A stretch of DNA of 64,000 nt. It comes from Azospirillum sp. TSO35-2 (GTDB taxonomy: Bacteria > Pseudomonadota > Alphaproteobacteria > Azospirillales > Azospirillaceae). Where the stretch lies: the NCBI RefSeq assembly GCF_003116095.1, contig NZ_LGRA01000021.1, positions 1,698,458 through 1,762,457 on the forward strand, in the 5' to 3' direction. Numbering within the stretch: the stretch's first letter is position 1; every line of letters starts with the position of its first letter. Positions 16,455 through 24,781 of this stretch are shown here, piece by piece. The notes below the pieces were generated by a model. That model was given only the letters and a program-made list of their open reading frames with translations. It made no database searches and had not been told where the DNA came from. Made by a program: the position numbers and the translations under genes.

Positions 16455-19298
16455 ATGGAGTTCTTCGTCCTACTGCTGATCTTCGGTGTCATCGCCCAGC
16501 GGCTCGACCGCCGGCTGAAGGTGCAGCAGCAGGAGATCGCCGCCCTGCGCGTCCGTCTCGACAAGGCGCTGGCCGGCCCGATCGCCGCCACGGCAGCGGG
16601 ACCAGCGGCGGCACCGGCCGACGTGGCGTTGGAGGCGCCCGCCGAACCGTTTGCCGAACCGCCGCCGGCCGAGCCCGGCTTCGCGGCCGAACCGCCGCCC
16701 GCCGAACCGCCGCCCGCCGAACCACCGCCCGCTGAGTCGCCGCCGCTCGCCCCCGAACCGGTCGCCGTGCCGGCCGGCCCGTCGCGCTGGCGGGAGCTGG
16801 AGGACAGCCTGGCCTCGCGCTGGCTGATCTGGCTCGGCGGCGCCACCATGGCGCTGGCCGCCGCCTTTTTCATCAAGCTGTCGGTCGACCATGGCTGGCT
16901 GGGGCCGGGCGTGCGGGTGACGCTGGGGCTGCTGTTCGGCGTCGGGCTGATGGTCGGCGGCGAGTGGCTGCGGCGCCGGCCCGACCAGCGGCTGATCGCC
17001 ACGCTGCGCCCCGACTATGTCCCGCCGGCCCTGACCGCCGCCGGCCTGTTCACCGCCTTCGCCAGCGTCTATGGCGGCTTCGCCCTGTTCGACCTGTTCG
17101 CACCGCTGGTCGCCTTCGCGCTGCTGGCGGCGCTGTCGCTCGGCGGCATCGGGCTGTCGCTGCTCCAGGGGCCGTTCATCGCCGCGCTCGGGCTGCTGGC
17201 CGGCTACGTCACGCCGCTGCTGGTGGCGTCCAACAACCCCGACGCCTGGGGCCTGTTCGCCTATCTGCTGGCGCTGAACGGCGCCGGCATGGCGGTGGTG
17301 CTGTACCGCGGCTGGCGCTGGCTCGGCTGGGGGGCGCTGGCCGGCGCGGCGCTGTGGCCCTTGCTGTGGATGATCGACCCGTGGCGGACCGGCGACGCGC
17401 TGCCCACCGGGATCTATCTGCTGCTGACCACGGCGCTGTTCCTGATGCCGGCTGTCCTCGGCGTGGTCGACGACACGCTGCCGACGCCGGAGCCGGCCGC
17501 GGCCGGCTGGCGCAGCGCGCTGCCCGACTGGATCCGGCGCCAGCGGCGCCACCCGGCCGACCGTCTGGCGATGATGGCGATGCGCCTGTTCGGCCTGCTG
17601 GCCGCCGTCATGAGCTGGATCGATTCGCACCGGACGCTGTCGCTGGTCGTGCTGGCGCTGTACGCCGCGCTGGCGCTGGTCGCCGGACGGCGGACGGAGC
17701 GCATCGCCGGCGCCGCCTGGACCGCGGCGCTGGCCGTCCTGCTGGCGCTGGCGCCGTGGAGCCTGCCCTATGTCCCCGCCAGCCCGCCGCCGCTGAACGT
17801 CGATGGGCAACCGCTGATCATCGCCAGCCCGGAGGGGCTGCCGGCCGAGGTCGCCCGCTTCCTGTGGGTCGGCGCCGGCTTCGCCGCGCTGTTCGGGATC
17901 GGCGGCTTCGTCGCGCTGTGGGGGGCGCGGCGGGCGGCGCTGTGGGCCTCGCTGTCGGCGCTGGTGCCGCTCGCCCTGCTGACGCTGGCCTACGCGCTCG
18001 TCGAGCCGCCGGAGGCGTCGGTCGGCTGGCCCACCGCGGCGCTGGTGCTGGCGGCGCTGCTGGTCGGCGCCACCACGCCGCTGGCCCGCCACCGCCACCG
18101 GCCGGGGGCTTCGCTCGGTCTGGCCGCCTTCGCCGCCGGTGCGGTCGGCGCCATCGCGCTGGGCGCCACCATGACCCTGCAGGAGGCGTGGCTGACCGTG
18201 GCGCTGGCGTTGCAGGTGCCGGTGCTGGCGTGGCTGGAGCGCCAGTTGAACCTGCGCGAGCTGCGCGGCATCGCCCTGTTGGTGGCGGTCGCCGTGCTGG
18301 TGCGGCTGGCGGTCAACCCCTCGGTGCTCGATTACGAGGGCTATGGCTGGATCGCCTACGGTTACGGCCTGCCGGCGCTGGGCTTCCTGCTGGCGGCGCG
18401 CTGGATGCGGACGGCGCCGGGGGAGAAAGGCGACGATCTGGTGGTGATGGTGCTGGAGGCCGGGGCGCTGGTCTTCACCACGCTGATGCTGTCGCTCGCC
18501 ATCCATCGCTGGATGAGTGGCGATTTGCAGGCGGCGCCGTCGACCCTGGCGGAGGTGGCGCTGCACACCCTGTCCTGGCTGGGGCTGGCGGTGCTGCTGG
18601 CCGGCGACCGCCGCTGGAGCGCCCGGCCGGTCGCGCGCTGGGGCCGGCGCCTGCTGGTCGGGCTGGCGGCGCTGACCGCCTTCGCGCTGCATCTGCTGGC
18701 CTTGAACCCGCTGTGGACCGACGACCCGGTCGGCAATTGGCCGATCGTCAACCGGCTGCTGCTGGCCTATGGCGCGCCGGCCCTGCTCGGGCTGGTCTAT
18801 CTGTGGCTCGACCCGCCGCCGTCCAAACCGGTGCGCCAAGCGGCGCCGGTGCTGCCGCTGCTGCTGATCGCCACCAACCTGGCGCTGGAGATCCGCCGCG
18901 CCTTCCAGGGGCCGGTGCTGTCCGGCTACGACGTTTCGGATGCGGAATGGTACAGCTATTCCGCCGGGTTCCTGCTGTTCGCCGTGGTGATCCTGGTGTC
19001 GGGGATGCGGTTCGGCTGGGGCTGGATGCGCCACGCCGGGCTGGCGCTGGTGCTGGCGGTGGTCGCCAAGGTCTTCCTCAGCGACATGTCCGACCTGGAG
19101 GGGATGTACCGCGTCGCCTCCTTCCTCGGGCTCGGGCTCTGCTTGGTCACGATCGGCTATCTCTACCAGCGTCTGCTGCGGCCACCGGGGGCGGCTCAAC
19201 CACCGGCGGCCCCCGTCGCGCCACCGGACGGGCCGGCGTCCGACCTCCTGGCGGCCGACACTCTGCCAGACACTCTGTTGGACCAACGGACGCATTGA
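16455..19298 (+). CDS. Large DUF2339 polytopic membrane protein
   Basis: A 947-residue protein of the DUF2339 family. Residues 1-15 form a short hydrophobic anchor, followed by a likely coiled coil (RRLKVQQQEIAALRVRLDKAL). Next comes a Pro/Glu/Ala-rich linker of about 60 residues, then more than twenty predicted membrane helices to the C-terminus. The linker contains a 15-bp coding repeat at 16686-16745 that yields AEPPP-type units. The function is unknown; helix number and layout recall multi-pass envelope proteins. It stands alone, 94 bases after the DUF72 gene and 90 before the next. Confidence 0.88.
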   Translation: MEFFVLLLIFGVIAQRLDRRLKVQQQEIAALRVRLDKALAGPIAATAAGPAAAPADVALEAPAEPFAEPPPAEPGFAAEPPPAEPPPAEPPPAESPPLAPEPVAVPAGPSRWRELEDSLASRWLIWLGGATMALAAAFFIKLSVDHGWLGPGVRVTLGLLFGVGLMVGGEWLRRRPDQRLIATLRPDYVPPALTAAGLFTAFASVYGGFALFDLFAPLVAFALLAALSLGGIGLSLLQGPFIAALGLLAGYVTPLLVASNNPDAWGLFAYLLALNGAGMAVVLYRGWRWLGWGALAGAALWPLLWMIDPWRTGDALPTGIYLLLTTALFLMPAVLGVVDDTLPTPEPAAAGWRSALPDWIRRQRRHPADRLAMMAMRLFGLLAAVMSWIDSHRTLSLVVLALYAALALVAGRRTERIAGAAWTAALAVLLALAPWSLPYVPASPPPLNVDGQPLIIASPEGLPAEVARFLWVGAGFAALFGIGGFVALWGARRAALWASLSALVPLALLTLAYALVEPPEASVGWPTAALVLAALLVGATTPLARHRHRPGASLGLAAFAAGAVGAIALGATMTLQEAWLTVALALQVPVLAWLERQLNLRELRGIALLVAVAVLVRLAVNPSVLDYEGYGWIAYGYGLPALGFLLAARWMRTAPGEKGDDLVVMVLEAGALVFTTLMLSLAIHRWMSGDLQAAPSTLAEVALHTLSWLGLAVLLAGDRRWSARPVARWGRRLLVGLAALTAFALHLLALNPLWTDDPVGNWPIVNRLLLAYGAPALLGLVYLWLDPPPSKPVRQAAPVLPLLLIATNLALEIRRAFQGPVLSGYDVSDAEWYSYSAGFLLFAVVILVSGMRFGWGWMRHAGLALVLAVVAKVFLSDMSDLEGMYRVASFLGLGLCLVTIGYLYQRLLRPPGAAQPPAAPVAPPDGPASDLLAADTLPDTLLDQRTH
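16686..16745 (+). repeat. 15-bp coding tandem repeat in the DUF2339 gene
   Basis: Four in-frame units of 15 bases (16686-16700, 16701-16715, 16716-16730, 16731-16745) start as GCCGAACCGCCGCCC and decay toward the end. They encode an AEPPP repeat in the linker. Unit number could vary between strains without a frameshift. Confidence 0.85.
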
Positions 19299-19388
19299 CA
19301 GGGTGGAGGGTGGCGCGCTCCCATACGGTCAAGGATGGGCCGGGAACCAAACCCGGCCCCGACACCGACCAGCGGAGAGGAGCACCCC

Positions 19389-20723
19389 ATGGATCGCCCC
19401 GGACATCGAGACGCGGCGCAGGCCGGCGACGCCTATCCCGTCCTGCCCGATGGCGAGGTCGGCTTCACCGTCGAGGCCGCTCGCATGAAGTTCGGTCCCG
19501 GCATGCTGGCCGAACTGGGGGGTGACGCGCTGGCGCTGGGCATGACGCGGGTGGCGCTGTTCACCGACCCGCGCGTCGCCGCCACCGCGCCGTTCGGCAT
19601 GGCGCTCGACGGGCTGAAGGCGGCGGGGGTCGCGGTGGTGGTCTATGACCGTTGCCGGGTCGAGCCGACCAGTGCCTCCTTCCTCGACGCCGCCGCCTTC
19701 GCGCGCGACGGCGGGTTCGACGGCTACATCTCCATCGGCGGCGGCTCGGTGATCGACACCGCCAAGGCGGCCAACCTCTACGCCACCCATCCGGCCGACT
19801 TCCTCGCCTACGTCAACAAGCCGCTGGGGGAGGGCATCCCGGTCCCCGGCCCGGTCAAGCCGCACATCGCCTGTCCGACCACCTGCGGCACCGGCAGCGA
19901 GACCACCGGCGTCGCCATCTTCGACCACGTCGAAAAGCAGGTGAAGACCGGCATCTCGTCGCGTCACCTGCGGCCGACCCTGGCCGTCGTCGACCCGCGC
20001 ACCATCGACAGCCTGCCGGCCGGTGCCATCGCCGCCACCGGCTTCGACGTGCTGACCCACGCCATCGAGAGCCACACCGCGCGGCCCTTCCGCTCCCGCC
20101 CGCGGCCCGAGACGCCGACGGCGCGGCCACCCTACCAAGGCGCCAACCCGTGGTCGGACATCGGCAGCCTCCAGGCGATCCGGCTGGGCGGGCAATGGCT
20201 GGAACGCGCGGTCAACGACCCCGACTGTTTGGAAGCGCGCGACGCGCTGATGTTCGCGGCGACGCTGGCCGGTCTGGCCTTCGGCAACGCCGGGGTGCAC
20301 ATCCCGCACGCCATGTCCTATTCGGTGGCCGGAATGAACCACAGCTTCACCGCCACCGGCTACGAGGCGGTGGACCCGATGGTGCCGCACGGCATTTCCG
20401 TGGTGCTGAACGCCCCCGCCGCCTTCCGCTTCACCGGCCCGGCCGCGCCGGCAGCCCACCTGCGCGCCGCCGAGGCGCTGGGGGCGGATGTGAGGGGCGC
20501 GTCGCCGGAGGAGGGCGGCGAGCTGCTGGCGACGCGGCTGATATCGATGATGCGGGCGACGGGGTTGCCGAACGGCCTGTCGGATCTCGGCTATGGCGAG
20601 GCCGACATTCCGGGCCTGGTGCGCGGCGCGTCCTCGCAGCAACGCCTGCTGACGATCGCGCCGCGCCCGGTGTCGGACGAGGATCTGCGGGGGCTGTACG
20701 CCGACGCGATGCGGTATTGGTGA
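19389..20723 (+). CDS. Iron-type alcohol dehydrogenase, likely hydroxyacid-oxoacid transhydrogenase
   Basis: A 444-residue iron-containing alcohol dehydrogenase family protein. It shows the nucleotide-binding GGGSVIDTAKAA and the CGTGSETTGVAIFD loop. Metal-ligand histidines are likely in FDVLTHAIESH and in IPHAMSYSVAGMNHSF. Length and these blocks resemble ADHFE1-type hydroxyacid-oxoacid transhydrogenases, which couple 4-hydroxybutyrate oxidation to 2-oxoglutarate reduction; an ordinary alcohol dehydrogenase remains possible. ATG 19389 is chosen because a GGAGAGGAG ribosome binding site precedes it. It faces the GFA gene across a hairpin. Confidence 0.85.
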   Translation: MDRPGHRDAAQAGDAYPVLPDGEVGFTVEAARMKFGPGMLAELGGDALALGMTRVALFTDPRVAATAPFGMALDGLKAAGVAVVVYDRCRVEPTSASFLDAAAFARDGGFDGYISIGGGSVIDTAKAANLYATHPADFLAYVNKPLGEGIPVPGPVKPHIACPTTCGTGSETTGVAIFDHVEKQVKTGISSRHLRPTLAVVDPRTIDSLPAGAIAATGFDVLTHAIESHTARPFRSRPRPETPTARPPYQGANPWSDIGSLQAIRLGGQWLERAVNDPDCLEARDALMFAATLAGLAFGNAGVHIPHAMSYSVAGMNHSFTATGYEAVDPMVPHGISVVLNAPAAFRFTGPAAPAAHLRAAEALGADVRGASPEEGGELLATRLISMMRATGLPNGLSDLGYGEADIPGLVRGASSQQRLLTIAPRPVSDEDLRGLYADAMRYW

Positions 20724-20729
20724 GGGGGT

Positions 20730-20747
20730 GGCGGGCGGATGCCCGCC
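20730..20747. terminator. Hairpin between convergent genes
   Basis: A 7-bp stem GGCGGGC/GCCCGCC with a 4-base loop lies between two converging genes. The T-tract is very short, so termination is only likely. Confidence 0.4.
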
Positions 20748-20760
20748 GTTCCGGCCCCCG

Positions 20761-21183
20761 CTATTCCGCCACCGTTTCGCCCGAACCGCCGAACTCGGCC
20801 GGGAAGTCCTTCAGCTTCGGCAGGCCGTCCCGCATCGGCAGCACGGTTTCGGCGTAGTTGACGTGGACCGCGGGGGTGAAGGTCAGGGTCGGCAGGGTCG
20901 CGGCGAACACGTCCACCAAGCCGAGCGGCGGGTGATTGGTCATCAGATGCCCGCCGCATTTCGCGCAATACTGACGCTGGCTGAGCGGCGTCTTCTGGAA
21001 CGTCGCGAGGTGTTCGGCGCCCGCGGTCACGCGCACGGCCTCCGGTTTCCACAGGGTGAAAGCGTTGACCGGCCCGCCGGACCACGAGCGGCAGGACCGG
21101 CAATGGCAGTAGCCCATGGCCTCCGGCGAGCCGGTGACCTCCACTTCCACCGCACCGCAGAAGCAGCTTCCCGTATACGTCAT
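20761..21183 (-). CDS. GFA-family (glutathione-dependent formaldehyde-activating-like) protein
   Basis: A 140-residue small zinc protein of the GFA/CENP-V family. The zinc ligands are in SCFCGAVE, GYCHCRSCRSW and YCAKCGGHL. The family name comes from a proposed glutathione-formaldehyde adduct former, but most members have no proven activity. The start at 21183 matches the usual MTYTGSCFCG beginning; an in-frame ATG five codons upstream (21198) is an alternative and neither has a strong ribosome binding site. It converges on the dehydrogenase gene to its left. Confidence 0.87.
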   Translation of the reverse strand: MTYTGSCFCGAVEVEVTGSPEAMGYCHCRSCRSWSGGPVNAFTLWKPEAVRVTAGAEHLATFQKTPLSQRQYCAKCGGHLMTNHPPLGLVDVFAATLPTLTFTPAVHVNYAETVLPMRDGLPKLKDFPAEFGGSGETVAE

Positions 21184-21352
21184 GGCTTTCGACTTCATCT
21201 TTGTTGATGACACGAACAATGCCAAGCTGTCACTGATGACGACGGGCTTCAACGAGCCATTGGGTTCCTACACATTCGAGAGGCGATAACAAGCGTCCCC
21301 GAAAGTGCGGGACCTCTTGGCGGGCTGTAGCGGGGCAAGGGTAGGTGATGTT

Positions 21353-21389
21353 GAAAGTCCCCTCTCCCCAGGGGGGAGAGGGGACTTTC
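21353..21389. repeat. 17-bp inverted repeat in an intergenic region
   Basis: GAAAGTCCCCTCTCCCC at 21353-21369 pairs perfectly with 21373-21389 around a 3-base loop. It lies in the 446-base gap between the GFA and acyl-CoA dehydrogenase genes. No gene is supported in that gap; the rest of it holds only the next hairpin. Confidence 0.8.
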
Positions 21390-21588
21390 GTCGGGGCGTT
21401 GCCCGGGACATGCAGGCGTTATAGGAATGTGGACCTATATTCGCGCGGAGTCCCCATGCCCCCCGATGGCCGGTTTCCCACCCTGTTCACCACTCCGCAT
21501 CGTCATGGCGCATGCGGTGTTGAACACCTGAACAGACCCCGGAAAACCGTTTCACGGTGTTTCAAACGTTCCATCCACCCCCGCACCC

Positions 21589-21617
21589 GGCCCCTCTCCC
21601 CGCGTGGAAGAGGGGCC
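21589..21617 (-). terminator. Hairpin after the acyl-CoA dehydrogenase gene
   Basis: GGCCCCTCT (21589-21597) pairs with AGAGGGGCC (21609-21617), 13 bases beyond the leftward gene's stop. There is no T-tract, so it may be a repeat remnant or an RNA-stabilising 3' hairpin. Confidence 0.4.
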
Positions 21618-21629
21618 CTGGGACGGACC

Positions 21630-23426
21630 TCAGAACTGCTCCTCGCTCAGCGCCATCACCGTGTTGCGGGCGCTAGCGATGGTCGGCAGCAGGGCGGGGG
21701 CGGGCGCCAGCACCTGTTCGGCGTAGAAGCGCGCCACCACCAGCTTGGCCTCCAGGAAGGCGGCGTTGGCTCCCGGCTGGCGCAGTCCGTCCATCGCCTT
21801 CATCGCCGAGCGGGCGAGCATCCAGCCGCCGGCGACCGTGCCCCACAGCTTCAGGTACGCCACCGCGCCGGCCGCGGCGCCGCGCAGGTCGCCCTCCGCC
21901 TGGGTCGCCACCATCCAGTCGACCGCCTTGTCCAGCGCGTCGAGCCCGGCCGACAGCTCGGTCCGGATCACCGCGAGGTCGTCGCCGGGGGCGGACTCCA
22001 GCGCCAGCGCCGTCGCCCGCATGTCGGCGATGAAGGCGCGGGCGGCGGCGCCCTTGTCGCGGCCGGTCTTGCGGAAGGTCAGGTCGTTGGCGTGGATGCC
22101 GTTGGTGCCCTCGTAGATCGGGGTGATGCGGGCGTCGCGGTAATGCTGGGCGGCGCCGGTCTCCTCGATGAAGCCCATGCCGCCGTGGATCTGCACGCCG
22201 GTGGAGGCGACCTCGCAGCCGATGTCGGTCGACCACGCCTTGACGATCGGGGTCAGCACGTCGACCCGCGCGGTCGCGGCGGCGCGCACCGCCGGGTCCG
22301 CGTGGTGGCGAGAGATGTCCAACTGCGTGCCGGCGTAGAGCGCCAGCGCGCGGGCGGCCTCGGTCTTGGCGCGCATGTCCAGCAGCATGCGGCGGACGTC
22401 GGGATGCTTGATGATGGCGACGCCGGGACCCTTGGCGTCGGCCAGATCCTTGCTCTGCACGCGCGACTTGGCGTAGTCGCGGGCCTGCTGGTAGGCCCGT
22501 TCGGCGATGGCGATGCCCTGGATGCCGACGCCGAGCCGGGCGTTGTTCATCATCGTGAACATGTACTCGATGCCGCGGTTCTCCTCGCCGACGAGGTAGC
22601 CGATGGCGCCCTCGTCGTCGCCGTAGGCCATCACCGCGGTCGGGCTGGCCATGATGCCGAGCTTGTGCTCCAGGCTGGCGCAGCGCAGGTCGTTGCGGGC
22701 GCCCGGCGTGCCGTCGGCGTTGGGCAGGAACTTCGGCACGATGAACAGGCTGATGCCCTTGATGCCGGCCGGGGCGTCGGGCAGGCGGGCCAGCACCAGA
22801 TGGACGATGTTCTCCGTCAGGTCATGCTCGCCATAGGTGATGAAGATCTTCTGCCCGGTGATGCGGTAGCTGCCGTCGCCGGCGCGCACCGCCCGCGTCC
22901 GCACCGCGGCGAGGTCGCTGCCCGCCTGCGGTTCGGTCAGGTTCATCGTCCCGGTCCATTCGCCGGAGATCATCTTGGCGAGATAGACCGCCTTCTGCTC
23001 GGCGCTGGCGTGCTCGGTCAGCAGGTCGACGGCGCCCTGGGTCAGCAGCGGGCACAGGCCGAAGGACAGGTTGGCGGCCTGCCACATCTCGTTCACCGCG
23101 AAGGCGACGGTCCAGGGCAGGCCTTGCCCGCCATGGTCCGGCTCGAACGGCAGGCTGTTCCAGCCGGCTTCGGTGAACTGGGCGTAGGCGTCCTTCCAGC
23201 CGGTCGGGGTGCGGACGACGCCGTTCTCCAGCGTCGAGCCCTCCTTGTCGCCCACCCGGTTCAGCGGGGCGAGCACGCCGGCGGCGAATTTGCCGGCCTC
23301 CTCCAGGATGGCGTCGACCAGATCGGGGGCGGCGCTGTCGCAGTGGGGCAGGGCGGCGATGGCGTCGAGGCCGACCACCTCGTTGAGGACGAAGCGCAGA
23401 TCGTCGACCGGAGCGGTGTACGTCAT
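21630..23426 (-). CDS. Acyl-CoA dehydrogenase, DmdC-like long form
   Basis: A 598-residue flavoprotein with the acyl-CoA dehydrogenase fold plus a C-terminal extension, as in DmdC-type (3-methylmercaptopropionyl-CoA) and AidB-like dehydrogenases. Motifs include MNLTEPQAGSDLAAV, ITGQKIFITYGEHD and GMGFIEETGAAQHYRD. The catalytic base is in IYEGTNGI, Glu439. It oxidises an acyl-CoA to the enoyl-CoA and passes electrons to ETF. The exact acyl chain is not determinable; several DmdC-like paralogues usually occur per genome. A candidate operator for a MerR-type catabolic regulator lies upstream at 23458-23473. Confidence 0.92.
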   Translation of the reverse strand: MTYTAPVDDLRFVLNEVVGLDAIAALPHCDSAAPDLVDAILEEAGKFAAGVLAPLNRVGDKEGSTLENGVVRTPTGWKDAYAQFTEAGWNSLPFEPDHGGQGLPWTVAFAVNEMWQAANLSFGLCPLLTQGAVDLLTEHASAEQKAVYLAKMISGEWTGTMNLTEPQAGSDLAAVRTRAVRAGDGSYRITGQKIFITYGEHDLTENIVHLVLARLPDAPAGIKGISLFIVPKFLPNADGTPGARNDLRCASLEHKLGIMASPTAVMAYGDDEGAIGYLVGEENRGIEYMFTMMNNARLGVGIQGIAIAERAYQQARDYAKSRVQSKDLADAKGPGVAIIKHPDVRRMLLDMRAKTEAARALALYAGTQLDISRHHADPAVRAAATARVDVLTPIVKAWSTDIGCEVASTGVQIHGGMGFIEETGAAQHYRDARITPIYEGTNGIHANDLTFRKTGRDKGAAARAFIADMRATALALESAPGDDLAVIRTELSAGLDALDKAVDWMVATQAEGDLRGAAAGAVAYLKLWGTVAGGWMLARSAMKAMDGLRQPGANAAFLEAKLVVARFYAEQVLAPAPALLPTIASARNTVMALSEEQF

Positions 23427-23457
23427 GATGGGGCGGACCTCCCGGAAACTTTGTTGG

Positions 23458-23473
23458 TTTACCTATACGTCAA
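23458..23473. promoter_or_regulatory. Possible LiuR-like (MerR family) operator
   Basis: The 16-base sequence TTTACCTATACGTCAA lies 31 bases upstream of the acyl-CoA dehydrogenase start. It resembles the imperfect palindrome reported for LiuR-type regulators of branched-chain and fatty acyl-CoA catabolism (TTTACGT-wwACGT-like), as I recall it. It differs from the symmetric form at one position. The assignment is by pattern only. Confidence 0.4.
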
Positions 23474-23635
23474 CATACAGCAACGGATGGCGCTTGGCGA
23501 GTGGGCGCGATGCCGCGCGCCGGATGGAGGAAGGCTAGGCCCGCCCTGCGGCGGCATCAAGGGGCGCTGCGGTTGGCACGCCGTCTGCATTGACGATGGT
23601 GCCTCCCACCGGGGCCTTACCACGGGGATCGACCC

Positions 23636-24682
23636 ATGACCTACGCTTCCGCCCTCGGCAACCTCAGCGACACCGCCGCCCAGCAGGCCCGCGCCACCCG
23701 CGGACCGGCCAATGTGGAAGCCGCCGTGCGCAACGCCAGCGCCAAGACAGGGGTCGATTTTTCCTACCTCATGGAAAAAGCTGCCGTGGAGAGCGGCTAC
23801 CGCACGGACGTAAAGTCCTCCTCCTCGTCGGCGACCGGGCTGTACCAGTTCATCGACAGCACCTGGCTGCAGACGATGAAGGATCATGGCGCCGACCACG
23901 GCTACGCCAAATACGCCAACGCGATCCAGGCCCGCGGCGACGGCCGGCCCTACGTCTCCGACCCGGAGATGAAGAAGGAGATCCTGGACCTGCGCAAGGA
24001 TCCCACCGCGTCGGCCCTGATGGCCGCGGAATACACCCGCGACAACAAGGAGTATCTGGAGGAGACGGTGGACGGCAAGATCGGCTCGACCGAGCTGTAT
24101 CTGGCGCATTTCCTCGGCGCCGGCGGCGCGTCGAAGTTCCTGAACGCGATGCAGGAGAATCCCGGCCGCACCGCCCGCGACGTCTTCCCCGACGCCGCCG
24201 CCGCCAACAAGAACGTCTTCTACGACAAGGACAGCGGCAAGGCGAAGTCGCTGAAGGACATCTACGACCGCTTCGCCGCCAAGTTCTCGGAGAACCCGCT
24301 GGCCAACTTCGCCCCCGCCCAGGTCGTCACCGACACGGTGCGCAAGCAGGACATGCAGGACGGCTTCACCACCCAGGTGCCGACGGCGCCGGCCAAGGCG
24401 CTGGGCGCCACGCCGCTGTCGATCTATCAGGTGCTGGCGCTGAACGCGCTGGAAACGCCGGACGAGGTCGACAGCGTCAGCGGCCGCCCGACCCGCCTGC
24501 GCGACAAGGAGCATCGCCGCATGCGCGACGAGCCGGTGCGCACCGACCAGAGCGCGGACACCGGCATCGCCGTCGGCTTCGGGCTGGGGCTGGGCCGGAT
24601 CGTCGGCACCGAATCGGCGACGGCGGTCGCCTCGACCACCGTCGCGGCGGCGGGGACGGACGCGGTGAGCAAGGCGGCATAG
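23636..24682 (+). CDS. Lytic transglycosylase-like protein without signal peptide
   Basis: A 348-residue protein with a goose-lysozyme/SLT-like N-terminal domain at about residues 28-180. The probable catalytic Glu is in EKAAVESGYRTD, followed by SSATGLYQFIDSTW, the substrate-groove motif of lytic transglycosylases. The C-terminal half is unlike any family I recognise and ends in a glycine/alanine-rich segment that may be membrane-associated. No signal peptide is visible, so export would need flagellar or another route; a flagellar or secretion-linked muramidase is one possibility. It is transcribed divergently from the acyl-CoA dehydrogenase gene. Confidence 0.75.
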   Translation: MTYASALGNLSDTAAQQARATRGPANVEAAVRNASAKTGVDFSYLMEKAAVESGYRTDVKSSSSSATGLYQFIDSTWLQTMKDHGADHGYAKYANAIQARGDGRPYVSDPEMKKEILDLRKDPTASALMAAEYTRDNKEYLEETVDGKIGSTELYLAHFLGAGGASKFLNAMQENPGRTARDVFPDAAAANKNVFYDKDSGKAKSLKDIYDRFAAKFSENPLANFAPAQVVTDTVRKQDMQDGFTTQVPTAPAKALGATPLSIYQVLALNALETPDEVDSVSGRPTRLRDKEHRRMRDEPVRTDQSADTGIAVGFGLGLGRIVGTESATAVASTTVAAAGTDAVSKAA

Positions 24683-24781
24683 GGCCGGCTGCGGTCAAAA
24701 TGTCCTACGCGGGCGCTTTGACTTGACGGCCGGATGGGTGCAAGGTCGCGCCGTTTTTGACGCCCACCCTCAGGACCGATC

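Noticed and set aside
24682..24781. Cobalamin riboswitch before cobT
   Set aside because: The gap is only about 100 bases and lacks the B12-box; no support.
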